This document shows, one piece after another, positions 41,271 to 51,849 of a stretch of 64,000 nucleotides of DNA. The DNA is taken from positions 37,039,176 through 37,103,175 of the forward strand of contig NC_080046.1 in the NCBI RefSeq assembly GCF_012489685.1, read 5' to 3'. A model generated the notes under the pieces. That model was given only the letters and a program-made list of their open reading frames with translations. It did not search any database and was not told the DNA's origin. The stretch is from Lotus japonicus (taxonomy: Eukaryota; Streptophyta; Magnoliopsida; Fabales; Fabaceae). The position numbers were made by a program, and so were the translations under genes. Numbering within the stretch: the first letter of the stretch is position 1; each line of letters begins with the position of its first letter.

Positions 41271-43068
41271 AGATAATCTTGTCCTTTGGTACCCACTTTC
41301 TGGGTCCTCTTTTGTTAGTTACCCCAGAGGTTCTGATCACCTTGGGTGTCTCAACATAATATTTTAAAGGAATACTTGCATGATATTTAGTCATAGAGAA
41401 AGATCCCTTTTTAAGAGGATGTTTAGCAACTTTAGCAGGTACAGGATCAGGCAATATGGTACCAGAGGGAACAAAGCATTCATACAAGGATTTAGCTTTA
41501 GACACAGAAGGCTCATTTCTAATTGGTTTAGAATAGCCAATGCCATGCATTCCATTTCTGCTTACGCCATAGATCATTGAAGCCATCAAGCTTCTATCTA
41601 CGCTTTTAGCCAGGAATCTTTGAAAAGATTTTTCATACTTAGATTCATGCTTACTATCAGAGGCATCACAGGCAACAATTTCTTCTAACTTAGCAATTTG
41701 ATTCTTAAGCACAGAGTTAGAATTAACTAAAGCATGGTTATCATTTTTCAAATCAGATATGATTTTCTCATGTTCAGAAGGAGTTTTAGAAACAGCAGAT
41801 AAGTTCTTTTTCAGCTTCTTATGCTTAGACAACAAAGAGTTATACTTATCCATGATATCAGACAAAGCATGTTTCAGTTCAGAGGTTGAGAAAGAAGCGA
41901 ATACCTCATTTTCATCGTCAGAGTCTGGATCTCCTTCTGATTCTGAGTCAGAGTCAACAGCTTCTTTTGACTCTGCTCCTTTGTCTTTGACAATTGCCAT
42001 GAGTCCTTGGACTTCACCATCAGAGTCAACATCCTCTGACTCTGATTCATCAAATGTCACCATCAGACTCTTCTTCGTCTTGAAGTGCTTCTTTGGCTTC
42101 TTGTCTTTCTTCAACTTTGGACAATCACTTTTGTAGTGCCCAGATTCTTTGCACTCAAAGCATGTGACTTCCTTGATTGAAGACTTCTTCTGGCCTGAGG
42201 ACTCATACTTGCCTTTTGCCTTTCCAGAGCCTTTGAACTTGCTCTGCCTGTGCTTCCAGATGCGGTTGAGTCTCTTGGAGATCAGAGTCAGCTCATCTTC
42301 ATCAGAATCTTCTGATGCTTCTTCAGATTCTTCTTCTTCAGCTTGAAGAGCCTTTGACTTCTCAACCTTAGCCTTTTCAGATTTGGATTTCAAGGCTATG
42401 GACTTTTTCTTCAGATCTTGCATCTCTGAACGTTTCAGCTCATGGCATTTCAAAATGCTGATGAGTTCTTCTAAACTCATATTCTCAACGTCTCTCGTGA
42501 GCTCTATTGAAGTCACCAAAGGCATCCAACTTTCAGGAAGACACCTGATGACCCTTATGACATGATCTTTTGTTGTGTAGCTCTTGTTGAGAGGTCGTAT
42601 GCCAGCTACAAGCAATTGAAATCTGGAGAACATTTCTTCAATGGACTCATTTGGCTCCATGATGAAGGATTCATACTTTTGGATCAAAGACAATGCCTTT
42701 GATTCTTTGACTTTCTTGTTTCCTTCATGAGACATCTTCAGAGAATCAAAAATGCCTTTAGCAAACTCACGATCTGTAATCTTCTGGTACTCTTCATAGG
42801 AAATAGCACTTAGAAGAATTGCTCTTGCTTTGTGATGTTGTGAGTACAGCTTCTTTTGATCTGCAGTCATCTCTGACCTTGGGATCTTCTTGCCATCTGC
42901 ATCAACTGGACGCTCATAGCCATCCACAATAATATCCCAGAGATCTGCATCGAAACCCAGAAAGAAACTTTCCAGTCTATCTTTCCAATATTCGAACCTT
43001 TGACCATCGAACATAGGAGGCTTTGCGTTGTAACCATCTCTTTGAGTTTCACTGGTGGTGGCAGCCAT
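41158..43068 (-). CDS. Gag of copia B (636 aa)
   Basis: This is the capsid/nucleocapsid polyprotein. The N-terminus has the copia gag signature (KPPMFDGQRFEYWKDRLESF, LWDIIVDGY), then a helical UBN2-like region to about residue 230. A Ser/Glu/Asp-rich linker follows, and one CCHC knuckle (CFECKESGHYKSDC), an acidic stretch, and a coiled-coil-like segment. It ends in another frame over the protease start (GQWMLASHDGRKAYVP), overlapping pol by at least 113 bp. The ATG at 43066-43068 follows the PBS by about 60 bp. Confidence 0.9.
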   Translation of the reverse strand: MAATTSETQRDGYNAKPPMFDGQRFEYWKDRLESFFLGFDADLWDIIVDGYERPVDADGKKIPRSEMTADQKKLYSQHHKARAILLSAISYEEYQKITDREFAKGIFDSLKMSHEGNKKVKESKALSLIQKYESFIMEPNESIEEMFSRFQLLVAGIRPLNKSYTTKDHVIRVIRCLPESWMPLVTSIELTRDVENMSLEELISILKCHELKRSEMQDLKKKSIALKSKSEKAKVEKSKALQAEEEESEEASEDSDEDELTLISKRLNRIWKHRQSKFKGSGKAKGKYESSGQKKSSIKEVTCFECKESGHYKSDCPKLKKDKKPKKHFKTKKSLMVTFDESESEDVDSDGEVQGLMAIVKDKGAESKEAVDSDSESEGDPDSDDENEVFASFSTSELKHALSDIMDKYNSLLSKHKKLKKNLSAVSKTPSEHEKIISDLKNDNHALVNSNSVLKNQIAKLEEIVACDASDSKHESKYEKSFQRFLAKSVDRSLMASMIYGVSRNGMHGIGYSKPIRNEPSVSKAKSLYECFVPSGTILPDPVPAKVAKHPLKKGSFSMTKYHASIPLKYYVETPKVIRTSGVTNKRGPRKWVPKDKIIYVADILDSSTETPIMVSGQWMLASHDGRKAYVPRAET

Positions 43069-43126
43069 TGTTTTTCACACCGGCCCGGATCACTGAACAC
43101 TGTTAGGTGTGGTAATCAGAACTTGC

Positions 43127-43138
43127 GCTCTGATACCA
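43127..43138 (-). promoter_or_regulatory. Primer binding site of copia B
   Basis: On the minus strand TGGTATCAGAGC starts two bases after the 5' LTR. It matches initiator tRNA-Met. Confidence 0.9.
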
Positions 43139-43140
43139 AT

Positions 43141-44425
43141 TGAAGGTATGAAAAACGGTAGAAAGGGGGGGGTTTGAATAACGTTTTCAGTACAAAACTT
43201 CCACCTTAAAGATTTTGGCAAATCTTTCGAGATCTTAAGTGCTAAAGATAAGAGATAGAAAAGCACACAGGGATTTTATCCTGGTTCACTTGATAAATCA
43301 CTCAAGCTACTCCAGTCCACCCGTTAAGGTGATTTCTTCCTTCTTAGAATGAAGGCAATCCACTAATCAGGTAAGAGTTACAACTGCACTTGAAACCTAC
43401 AAGTGACTAACAATTACACTGACTTAGCTCACACTAAGATTCACTCTCTTAGTCTTCTCTAGGATCCGATCAACCTTGATCTCCTAAAGGAACTACCACT
43501 AAGATTCACTCTCTTAGTCTTCTCTAGGATCCGATCAACCTTGATCTCCTAAAGGAACTAAACAAACTGTTTATCAAAGAAATGTTTACAAGAGATTTGC
43601 TTCTGAAAAGCTAATAGTAAACACAATGAATTTCAGATGAAAGAAAGCTTAGAATATTTTTGAATATGTCTTGCGCGTGTGTATTGCTTCTTAGTTTCTT
43701 CTAGCCGCTTCTTTCAATCTTCAGCCTCTATATATACTCCAAGGATTAGGGTTGAGCGTTGCATGGGAAATGCTACCGTTGGAGGGCAGTTCTGGAAAAT
43801 CCAGCTTCTGCTGTGGCTGAGAACGTTAGGTAGGTCGTCAGGAAGGTACACTTGCTTTTGTACTTGGATAGCGACTTGACCTTTTAACCTAGGAGACTTC
43901 TGATCAGGGGAATACTTCAGATTGGAACTTGTGAAGCCGGTTGATCAGAGTCAGAGGGAAAGCACAGATCCTCTGACCATTGTATCTTCTGATTCTGAAC
44001 TCAGAGGGAAGAACATGGCCTTCAGAGTTTCTTGCTTCTGGACTTCAGAGTTTCCACTATTCAGCTTCTGGATCTTCAGAGTCTTCAACACCATCAGAAC
44101 ATCTGAACCTTCAGTGTTTCTTGGTTATCAGAACTTCTGGATCTTCAGAGCTTCTAGCGACTGAGTCCACATCAGAGTTTGTATAGCTTCAGAACTTCTG
44201 AAGCTTTTCCACTGTTCATACTGAACATGGTGAATGCGAAAGCGTTGCTTGGGTTACCCTTTATACACAGTGCTTCTGATTTGTGTGAGATTGAGTTGAG
44301 GTCAGAGCCTGTAAATAGCACACTCAGAAAAACACGTTAGAGTACCACAATTGTTCATATCAAAAGGTTAACTTGTAATCATCAAAACATAGAGTTGTAC
44401 TACTAGATCAAAACTTGATCTTACA
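43141..44425 (-). repeat. 5' LTR of copia B
   Basis: 1,285 bp, matching 33950-35234. It holds the 65-bp tandem duplication at 43432-43561 and the TATATATA at 43729-43736. The TSD AAGGA follows at 44426-44430. Confidence 0.95.
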
Positions 44426-44430
44426 AAGGA

Positions 44431-44886
44431 TGCATGCCCTAGCTTCCTATGCCAAAGCCATGTATTATCCTCTGATGATACTAGACAAGTTACATTTTGA
44501 TTTGCTAGGTTTTCCAAGTTCGTCTTATATAGATTCCCTTGTCTCTGAGCTTCAAAGATGATTTTGTCATCGGAATCAGTAACACTACACTTCACTTTAT
44601 TAAAGGAAACAGTGAACCCACTATCACATAATTGACTTATGCTAAGTAGATTATGTTTTAACCCTTCAACTAACAAGACATTATTAATTACTGGAAGAGG
44701 TTCCTTACCAACAGTACCTTCTCCAACAATGAATCCTCTTTGATTTCCACCAAAGGTTACAGATCCACCAACAGATCTAACTTGAATCTTGGGGAACATA
44801 GACTTTTCTCCCGTCATATGACGCGAGCATCCACTGTCCAGGTACCATTGTTGGCATTTCCTTCGTTCTATTAAGTAAATCAGCAA
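44431..44886 (-). CDS. Pol of copia A, first part: protease and pre-integrase
   Basis: The part holds the protease motif LDSGCSRHMTGEKSMF, a GG-x-VTFGGN flap region, LLSISQLCDSG and the gag-pre-integrase LWHRKLGHASF, where B cuts in. Phase carries over into 31274-33949. The frame opens at about 44892 without an obvious ATG, so it is likely made by frameshifting or processing from gag. The overlapping +1 frame encodes GQWMLASHDGRKVYVP, as in B. Confidence 0.85.
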
Positions 44887-44928
44887 CAGGAATTATTGAT
44901 TTCTTAGGTACCCAGATTTTCTTGGGTC

Positions 44929-46539
44929 CTAACGGTTAGTTGCACGCTTGGGAGGAATCTTCTTCTCATAGAAGATTTTCTTTCCTTCCCTTTCTACTGA
45001 ACAGTTCACAACAAATTTAGATTCACTATCAATAGAAGAAGTAAACGATATATCAGACATAGTTTCATTAGACGGTTCACTGCTGTCAAAACCCAGACCA
45101 CTTTTATCATATAAGTCTCTACTGTTTCCACATAGTTTAACTAAGTTGTCATGCCCTATTGTGAAAGTAGATAAATCATCAATCAAAACTTTGATTCTTT
45201 TCTTTAAAGCAGATACTTCCATCGTGGAGTCTTGTTTCTTTAAAAACTCATTTTCATGAATAATGGAATCTTTTTCTTTTAACACTTTCTCATGTTCTTT
45301 TTGCAACTTGGAAAACTGTTTCTTCAGGTTCTTGTATTTTTCAGATAAAGTGTAAGAATGTTCAAGCAGTTCATTAAACTCTTCTTCAAGGTTTTCAGAT
45401 CTTACCTCATCATCTTCATCATCATCTGATCCATCTACTGAAGCCATGAGAGTGAATAGAGATTCTTCATCTTCTTCTTCCTCGTCATCTTCAGAGTTGT
45501 TTTCAGAATCATCCCAGCCAGCTACTAGAGCTTTCTTCTTCTTGTAGAATGATTTCCTGACATGCTTTTTGGCTAGTCTAGGACAGTCTGGCTTGATGTG
45601 ACCTGGCTTTTTGCATTCGAAACATGTAATGTTGCTTTTGTCTGCAGTTGAGGTGCTTTCACCTTTGTGTGGAAAGGATTTCTTTTTCTGACTTGATTCT
45701 CTTTTGTTGTCCTTCTTTAGGCCTTTTCCTCTTTGTTGCTTGATCCACATCTTTTTGAACTTTCTGTTGAACAGTGCTTGCTCATCATCGGACAGTTCTT
45801 CTGAGGAATCTTCTTCATCAGACATTTCTTTCGTCTGACTGTTCTTGGAGATGTTAGCTTTGAAGGTGATGCTTTTCTGCTTCTTTAGGCTTTCATCTTG
45901 AGAAAGTTCAATCTCATGAACCTTCAGAGATCCCAGGAGATCTTCAAGTTTTAGTGTGCTAAGATCTCTTGCTTCTTGGATAGCAGTAACTTTGGGTCTC
46001 CATCTTTTAGGAAGGCACCTCAGTATTTTTGTGATTTGATCAATGTGTGGGTATGTGCGATCGAGATTTCGAAGACCATTGATAATGGTTTGAAATCTTG
46101 CGAACATTTCATCAATGGTTTCATTTTCCTTCATTTTGAAGGTTTCATATTCAGCCACTAGTAAACTTACTTTGGCTTGACGTACATTTGCTGTACCTTC
46201 ATAGGCAAGCCCTAGAGCTTCCCATACTTCTTTGGCAGTTGCGAGTCCATCAACTTTGTCCAACTGAGCTTTGCTTAAGGCACATAAGAGAAATAGTTTT
46301 GCCTTTGAATTGAGTTGATAGTCTTTGCGTTGAGCTTCTGTCAGCTGATCTTTCTTGATGGGTTCACCAGCGTCATCTTTATAGACGATGTTGCCATTTT
46401 CAATGATATCCCACAACTTGTAGTTTGAGGATTCTATGAAAAGTTGCATGTGCGTCTTCCAGTAGGGATATTCAGTTCCATCAAAGAAAGGAGGCTTGTT
46501 GGTGGATGAGCCCGTAGCGATAGCTTGATCTTCTGCCAT
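44929..46539 (-). CDS. Gag of copia A (536 aa)
   Basis: The copia gag has KPPFFDGTEYPYWKTHMQLF, LWDIIENG and a helical UBN2-like region, then acidic linkers, one CCHC knuckle (CFECKKPGHIKPDC), a long acidic stretch (NSEDDEEEEDEE) and a coiled-coil region. It ends at KRATNR with a TAG. The usual continuation (WVPKKSIIPVADLL) lies just after, in another frame, so a one-base change probably truncated the gag end in A. It is 100 aa shorter than the B gag. Confidence 0.88.
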   Translation of the reverse strand: MAEDQAIATGSSTNKPPFFDGTEYPYWKTHMQLFIESSNYKLWDIIENGNIVYKDDAGEPIKKDQLTEAQRKDYQLNSKAKLFLLCALSKAQLDKVDGLATAKEVWEALGLAYEGTANVRQAKVSLLVAEYETFKMKENETIDEMFARFQTIINGLRNLDRTYPHIDQITKILRCLPKRWRPKVTAIQEARDLSTLKLEDLLGSLKVHEIELSQDESLKKQKSITFKANISKNSQTKEMSDEEDSSEELSDDEQALFNRKFKKMWIKQQRGKGLKKDNKRESSQKKKSFPHKGESTSTADKSNITCFECKKPGHIKPDCPRLAKKHVRKSFYKKKKALVAGWDDSENNSEDDEEEEDEESLFTLMASVDGSDDDEDDEVRSENLEEEFNELLEHSYTLSEKYKNLKKQFSKLQKEHEKVLKEKDSIIHENEFLKKQDSTMEVSALKKRIKVLIDDLSTFTIGHDNLVKLCGNSRDLYDKSGLGFDSSEPSNETMSDISFTSSIDSESKFVVNCSVEREGKKIFYEKKIPPKRATNR

Positions 46540-46584
46540 GGATCTTTACTCTACACCTGTTAAGATGTTAGTTCTAGAGCCTAA

Positions 46585-46596
46585 GCTCTGATGCCA
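46585..46596 (-). promoter_or_regulatory. Primer binding site of copia A
   Basis: On the minus strand TGGCATCAGAGC lies two bases after the 5' LTR. It differs from the B and I sites by one base (C for T). Confidence 0.85.
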
Positions 46597-46598
46597 AT

Positions 46599-47975
46599 TG
46601 ATATGTAAATAAGTAACACAAGAAAGGGGGGGTTTGAATTGTGTTCTTAAAAATTACTTGTTAAAACTTTAGTTTATGAAAAGAATATAAGTTCTTAAGA
46701 AAACTGTTCTGGTGACTTTTCAAAAACCGTTTAGTGCAGCGGAAGTAAGTAAATAAAGCAGAACGATCAGCACACAGGAATTTATACTGGTTCACCCTAA
46801 ACGATTGGGCTACGTCCAGTACTTGGCCACCACCAAGATTTTCACTAGCAAGTATCAAGGACTTCTCCAATACAAGTATTAGACAGGACTTCTCCAAGTA
46901 TTATCACGGACTTCTCCAAGTATTGTACAGGACTCCTCCTAGTATTATCACGGACTTCTCCAAGTATTGTACAGGACTCCTCCTACAATCAACAAGATTG
47001 TTTGGCTCTACAAGAAATCTCTTCTCAAAAGAGTTAGTGTAGACAATTTATGGCACTGGAACTCTCAAGTGTTTTGGGTTCTGAAAGGACGTTGGAACAC
47101 ACAAGAGTTCAGAATCTAAGAGAGAAGTAAGAGAAGAGATTTGACTCTTTTAAGGTTTGGTATTCTCTCTTGATTTAGCAGAGGTATGAGATCGGATTTG
47201 ACTCTTAGGAAATCTTCTGTGAGCTTTTAATGCTTTGAAGAATGTTTGGAGTAACTGCTCTGAGTTCTTTCTTTTCTTGCAATAAATTTTTCTCTTCTTC
47301 TCTTTTCAATCTTCTGATATGTCCTTTATATATGATCTTGCTAGTTGTGTAGCCGTTGAGACACAAAATCTGGCCGTTGTTTATAGCCGTTGTGAGTGTC
47401 ATCTAACCGTTGATTCAAATCTCCGGTTGGTAGCTTCATTAAATGCATGCTGCTGTTCAAAGCTATCCTTTAGCCAAAAAGGTGTACTTTGTCAGCTAGT
47501 AGGCGGCGATAGCTTTGGGCTACTTTGCAGAAGAGAGACATTTTGGAAATGTGATGTTGACGTGTTGTCCTTTTTCCTTTTCATTGGTCACCGAGACTTC
47601 TCTCTTCAAAGGTAAATCAGTTTGCGCGTGACCGGATTAGTTTCCTTCTGACTAAAGCATGAGACAAATAGTTGAGATACAATTTTGACTTTCCCGCTCA
47701 AATGCTTCTTCTGAAATTCTGAGGTATGACGTGGCATGAAACGATATAGAATAAGTGTCTTCCTCGTTTACTGGACGATGCAGTCATATCTTGCGTAAAC
47801 TTCTTCTTCCTTATAAGGCTTAGACATATTCGTTGAAGCATGTGACCTTATAATATATATTTCCTGAAAAATGTCATTAACATCTGGAATTAGATTTTAG
47901 TAGAGAGAAGTATTTATAAAAATTGTTAGGATCAAAATAAGATTGAAACACGTTGTAACACGTTTGAACTTAACA
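46599..47975 (-). repeat. 5' LTR of copia A, uninterrupted
   Basis: 1,377 bp. It is the intact reference for the split left LTR and shows the empty sites of H and J. It has an extra 17 bp near 47497, bounded by AGCT on both sides, absent from the left copy. The tandem repeat is at 46855-46990. The TSD GACGA follows. Confidence 0.95.
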
Positions 47976-48015
47976 GACGATTCGATGTCTGGCTAACCAT
48001 ATTGCATCAATCGGG

Positions 48016-48215
48016 TGAATAACGGGAATGGTTCACCTGTGCATCTCATGGTGAATAACGGGAATGGTTCACCACTGCATTAATGATGAATAACGGGAAT
48101 GGTTCATCATATGGTGAATAACGAGAATGGTTCACCAAGGATGAATAACGGGAATGGTTCATCCATAGTGAAGAACGGGAATGCTTCACTTGTGGCGAAC
48201 GGGAACGCGTCACAA
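48016..48215 (+). repeat. Hairpin array 2 of LTR C
   Basis: Six to seven units have the loop TAACGGGAATGG and stems GGTGAA/TTCACC, GATGAA/TTCATC, GGATGAA/TTCATCC and AGTGAA/TTCACT, as in I. Unit number differs from I, so the array has expanded or contracted. Confidence 0.85.
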
Positions 48216-48453
48216 TCCGGATCATAATTGCATTTCACGCATACATTCATTCTGACTGGAATCGTGTGTTGTTTGATTTATTGAAGCATTGTTAGAGCCA
48301 ATAACATGCTAGGATTGTTTATATATATATATCAACATATATATCTATACCCCGTATCACATGTTGAGTGTATATCTACTTATTTCCGTGAGTTGACCCT
48401 AGCGCCTTGGCTTTGGTTTCATGTTTGTGTTTGGGCGGTCGGCCTGCTGCCAG

Positions 48454-48705
48454 ATGTCGACGGTGGACTGGGTTTCGATGGTCTCTCCCTCGGGGGGGAT
48501 CAGGTTTGAGCTGGATGATCGACATGCCCCCACCGCTTGGGTGATCGATCTTATGGGTCATCAAGCGATGTATCGGGGAAGGGTCATGGAGGACCGTACT
48601 GACGAGCGTGGACGTCTGACGAAAGGAGTTTTACGACGCATGGAGCTGAGCTTCAACTTGCCAACTTCAGTTCGCTGTGGACTCGGTACTGGGAGGGTAG
48701 GTTAA
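48454..48705 (+). CDS. LTR-encoded ORF in C (83 aa, short form)
   Basis: The ATG directly follows CTGCCAG. The frame reads MSTVDWVSMVSPSGGIRFEL, then AWVIDLMGHQAMYRGRVMED, GRLTKGV and SFNLP, and stops after GLGTGRVG. It lacks the proline run and acidic tail of the J and F versions. I and K share this short ending, so the short form defines this LTR family. It is the only uninterrupted copy of the short form here. Confidence 0.55.
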   Translation: MSTVDWVSMVSPSGGIRFELDDRHAPTAWVIDLMGHQAMYRGRVMEDRTDERGRLTKGVLRRMELSFNLPTSVRCGLGTGRVG

Positions 48706-49394
48706 GGCATGCGTCATATTTTGTGTAGAGCTCTGATTCGTTCTGCTTTTGGGACAGGGTAGGTTCCCGACGCAGGACTTTTCGTGTGGTTCTCTTACTG
48801 AGGGATCACAGTGAGTCAGTCGGACCATAGGGGTCTTTGCTTAGGCCATTTTGAGGCTGACGTTCTTTTGGTGGGTTGTAATTATAATTTTCTCACTCAA
48901 ACTTCTGGATCTATATATATTTGCCTACGGGCACACTACTTTGGAGTCACTGCGAGTGCGCGTGACGTGGAAGTGCAGCTGAGGCTGTACATGTTTATAT
49001 TTGATGTATATAGGTTAGTTTAGTGGTTGGGCTATGTCTTTATTTTCTATTGCTTGATTTAAAAGGAATCAAACGAAAAAAAAAAAATTACTTGTTTTCC
49101 GCGTAGAGTTTATTTTTGGTTACTAAAGTGACACCCGGAAATCGGGGTGTTACAGAATCCACAGAGGTCCGGCATCCCACCGTGTATTAACCTCAAAATG
49201 AGTGCATGAATGCAACGTGATTAGCCAAACAACGTCTCCGACCTCACTCGTCACGTCGTCACGTGTTCTAGCTAACTTATTGTCTCTAAAAAGAATACCC
49301 TAAGGTAAATGTCGTTTCTGCGACAAAAGACAATTAATCATAAAAAGTATCTCATGATGATTTCTCGAATCATCCGACTCATCTCCATCCGATG

Positions 49395-49615
49395 GTCAAA
49401 ACTGCTCAGCGAGCAAAAAGTACCAATGTACTTGGAAACTACCCGTTTCCCGGCTTATCTTTCAGATAGCCCAACAACCAATCTGCTCATCGAGCGAAAG
49501 AGTATCAACATACTCGGAAACTCATTAATTTTCTCGACTTATCTTTTAGATAGTCAAACAACAAAACTGCTCATCGAGCAAGGAGTATCAACATACTCGG
49601 AAACTCATTAGTTTC
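49395..49615 (-). repeat. Palindrome cluster in LTR D
   Basis: Hairpins include TGCTCAGCGAGCA (49403-49415), AAGTACCAATGTACTT (49418-49433), GGAAAC/GTTTCC, GAGTATCAACATACTC and TGCTCATCGAGCA. The order repeats with a period of about 75-80 bp. F carries the same cluster with a few changed loop bases. Confidence 0.75.
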
Positions 49616-51129
49616 CTAAAAACTTGGACTCGGCGACACTTCTCATTTTCCAAAACTAATATTCAAGTCCTAAGCTCTTATTTGAGTTTGTGATCATTAT
49701 TTAAAGGTTCAGAGGTTGTTTAGTGTCTTATGAATTTTCCTTGTAAAGTAGTTTTCATTTAGTTTTGTCTCTAAACTTATAAGTTTAAAAGATCCCATAA
49801 TCCCAAGTAATTCCCAGAGAAGGTCTCGATCCATCAAAACAACAACAAGGCCCGAATCTCTGTTCGTCCCGTCAAACTTTCCCAAAATCTCGTGATAAAT
49901 TTGGCATAACTGCCCGTTATCCTCACTCTGACGAACAACAGATATATGTGTATTTGCATAATCAAAGTAACACAATCCAACAGTCCTGGCACATATATCA
50001 ACACATTGTAGGATAACCATGTAGCACTTAGCATATAGAGCAAATATCACACATCCTAGATTAACCATTTAGCATATAGCATGTGAATCAATCTCAAAAA
50101 CAATTCAAGCGAGAAATGATTATAAATTGTCAGCCGTAGCTTCAGAAAACATTTTTCCCAGTCAAACACAATCAAGTGCATAAACAGTAAATCAAGTCGA
50201 ATTCGTCGACACCTAATTCATTATCTAGTATTCAGTGAGTAGCCCTCACCTGTAGGTTTTCCAGCTTGCTCCTCAACCTTTCCTTCACAATCTTCCTCCT
50301 CGAATCCACAAAGTTCCTCAAACGAACCTTAGAGCAAATTCACAGAAATCAATCACAATGAGTCAGAAACTCAGCAAACAATACGTACTAGGGTTACACG
50401 AAGCATTATAAACTCCGAAGTACGATAATCTAACGCGTTAAGACAAGTTTTCGAAAAACGAAATTTTCCTCCCCCAAATGAGGAGCTCTCGGCCACACAT
50501 CACAATTGTGTGCGCCGATTTTTCTTCGATCAAACTTGGTTCCTAGGTTATCATTAGTCGTAACTAAGACGAATCTAAGCTCAGAAAAATTTTCGGATCG
50601 AAAACTGTCGCAGGGGTATTTTGGTCAATATTTTCAGCTCAGAATTTCAAAACTGGATTTTCGAAAAACAAATTGGATGAGGACGTTACCAACGACGTAT
50701 ATGACGACTAATCCTACTAGCGCAAAGCTAAGTCGTGAATTTTCAGCTTAAAGGATGAGACTTTGTCCAGAAATGGGTTTTTCCAAAAGAAATGAATTCC
50801 GGCGGCATTTCGGCGACATTCGGCAAAATGTAATCCGCTAAACACGCTCATGGGCATGCAGGGAATAAGTTTAGACAGAGAAATCGAGTTATTTGGACAG
50901 TTTCACAAAAAGCTCAAAACTTTGAGCACAGAAAGACATAGAGAAAGACGACAGAATTGACGATCAGAAGTGAGATATAGTATCTATACCTCGAAGTCTT
51001 CGATTAGCAATGAACGGTACATCAATCGTGCAAGAAACGGAGAAAATCACTTCCTCCTCCTTCTCCTCCTATGCTCGCGGGTTTTGGGTGAAAATGGGTG
51101 AGTTTTTTGAAATTTTTTCATTTTCTAGC

Positions 51130-51138
51130 TATTTATAG
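51130..51138 (-). promoter_or_regulatory. TATA box of LTR D
   Basis: CTATAAATA on the minus strand lies about 710 bp into the LTR. Confidence 0.6.
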
Positions 51139-51849
51139 GTTTTTTGAAAATGCGGAAAAATGAAAATTTCACGATTCCGATTTTTCCTGCGTATTCCTCG
51201 GAGAATTCTAAGATAGGTTCTGGCAACAGAATTCCAGAACTCAAAACAGGTTTCTTCGAATTAAATCAAACGATCCAAAGTCGGTGTAAATCGATTTTAC
51301 CCGAAAAACTACTTTTTGCAGTTGATGTCGGATGAGAAAACTTCATTCTGAAGAAAGATTAGAAATATCAAGAGAAATAGGCGCACGCGTGTGGAATCTT
51401 TGTTTGAAGCTCCAAATAGAAAAAGTCTTCATCATCCGTTGATTTTAGGTTTCTTGAACTATCAGGGTTTTAGTTTCGGCAAACTTCCGAGTATTGGAAT
51501 TTGACGCTCGTACATTCTAGGGTTTCGTATCGAATCGCTTGTTTATAGACGAATAAGAGAAGTTCTAACATTTCTCTGAAGATTTTTGGAATCAGTTTCC
51601 ATCGTGTCTTAAAGTGTAAATTAGCTATTTACTAGCGTTCTTGCCCTAGGTTTAAGCGAATACTAATCGTGCTATAACTTTTATCGACTTTGATACAATC
51701 CTTATCTTTTTCCTGAACTTTCTCCTTCACAAATTTATTCCATTCAATAAACACTTGTTCAGGTTTTCCTCCACGTTACATCGACTAATCGTTAATAGGA
51801 ATTTTATTCGATTTATTCCAAACTTACAAACTTTGGGTCTCACACGCCC

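Larger units (their letters stand above)
33950..44425 (-). mobile_element. Ty1/copia element B, Sirevirus-like, recent, lacking RT and RNase H
   Basis: On the minus strand the LTR starts TGTAAGATCAAG and ends CATACCTTCA, with TSD AAGGA at 33945-33949 and 44426-44430. Order along the minus strand: 5' LTR 43141-44425, PBS 43127, gag 41158-43068, protease-integrase fused to the pol tail 39957-41270, third ORF 36664-39513, an oppositely oriented small gene 36068-36460, PPT 35235, 3' LTR 33950-35234. The two 1,285-bp LTRs have equal length, and the only difference I found is at 35023/44214. RT and RNase H are deleted in frame, so B needs a helper element. Confidence 0.95.
7317..47975 (-). mobile_element. 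Ty1/copia element A, Sirevirus-like, complete but carrying three insertions
   Basis: On the minus strand the LTR starts TGTTAAGTTC and ends TTACATATCA, with TSD GACGA at 7312-7316 and 47976-47980. Order along the minus strand: 5' LTR (46599-47975), PBS (46585-46596), gag (44929-46539), pol (44431-44886 plus 31274-33949, split by B), third ORF (28392-30773), PPT (27989-28003), 3' LTR (27988 down to 7317, split by H and J). Its own length is about 10.9 kb. The LTRs differ by about 15 substitutions and one 17-bp indel over about 1,360 bp, so A is older than I and B. A large ORF after pol suits the Sirevirus/Maximus lineage (inference). Confidence 0.93.
4864..49154 (+). mobile_element. Solo LTR C, same family as element I, split by copia A
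   Basis: C starts TGTAAGACCTGGATTT and ends GAAATCGGGGTGTTACA, flanked by TSD GAATC at 4859-4863 and 49155-49159. Its own sequence is 4864-7316 and 47981-49154, about 3.63 kb, close to the 3.58 kb LTRs of I. Copia element A sits inside with TSD GACGA. No PBS or PPT adjoins C, so it is a solo LTR. It carries a TATA box (5528), a donor-like GAGGTAAC near 5663, two hairpin arrays and an intact short LTR ORF (48454-48705). Confidence 0.92.
557..51844 (-). mobile_element. Solo LTR D (chromovirus-type), split by G and C
   Basis: On the minus strand D starts TGTGAGACCCAAA and ends GAAATCGGGGTGTTACA. It is flanked by the 5-bp TSD CGCCC at 552-556 and 51845-51849. Its own sequence is 557-1303, 4275-4863 and 49160-51844, about 4.02 kb. 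The nearby relative F (55025-59088, 4.06 kb) aligns over the whole length and serves as an uninterrupted reference for both insertions. No internal region, PBS or PPT adjoins it, so it is a solo LTR left by LTR-LTR recombination. A TATA box lies at 51130-51138. Confidence 0.9.
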
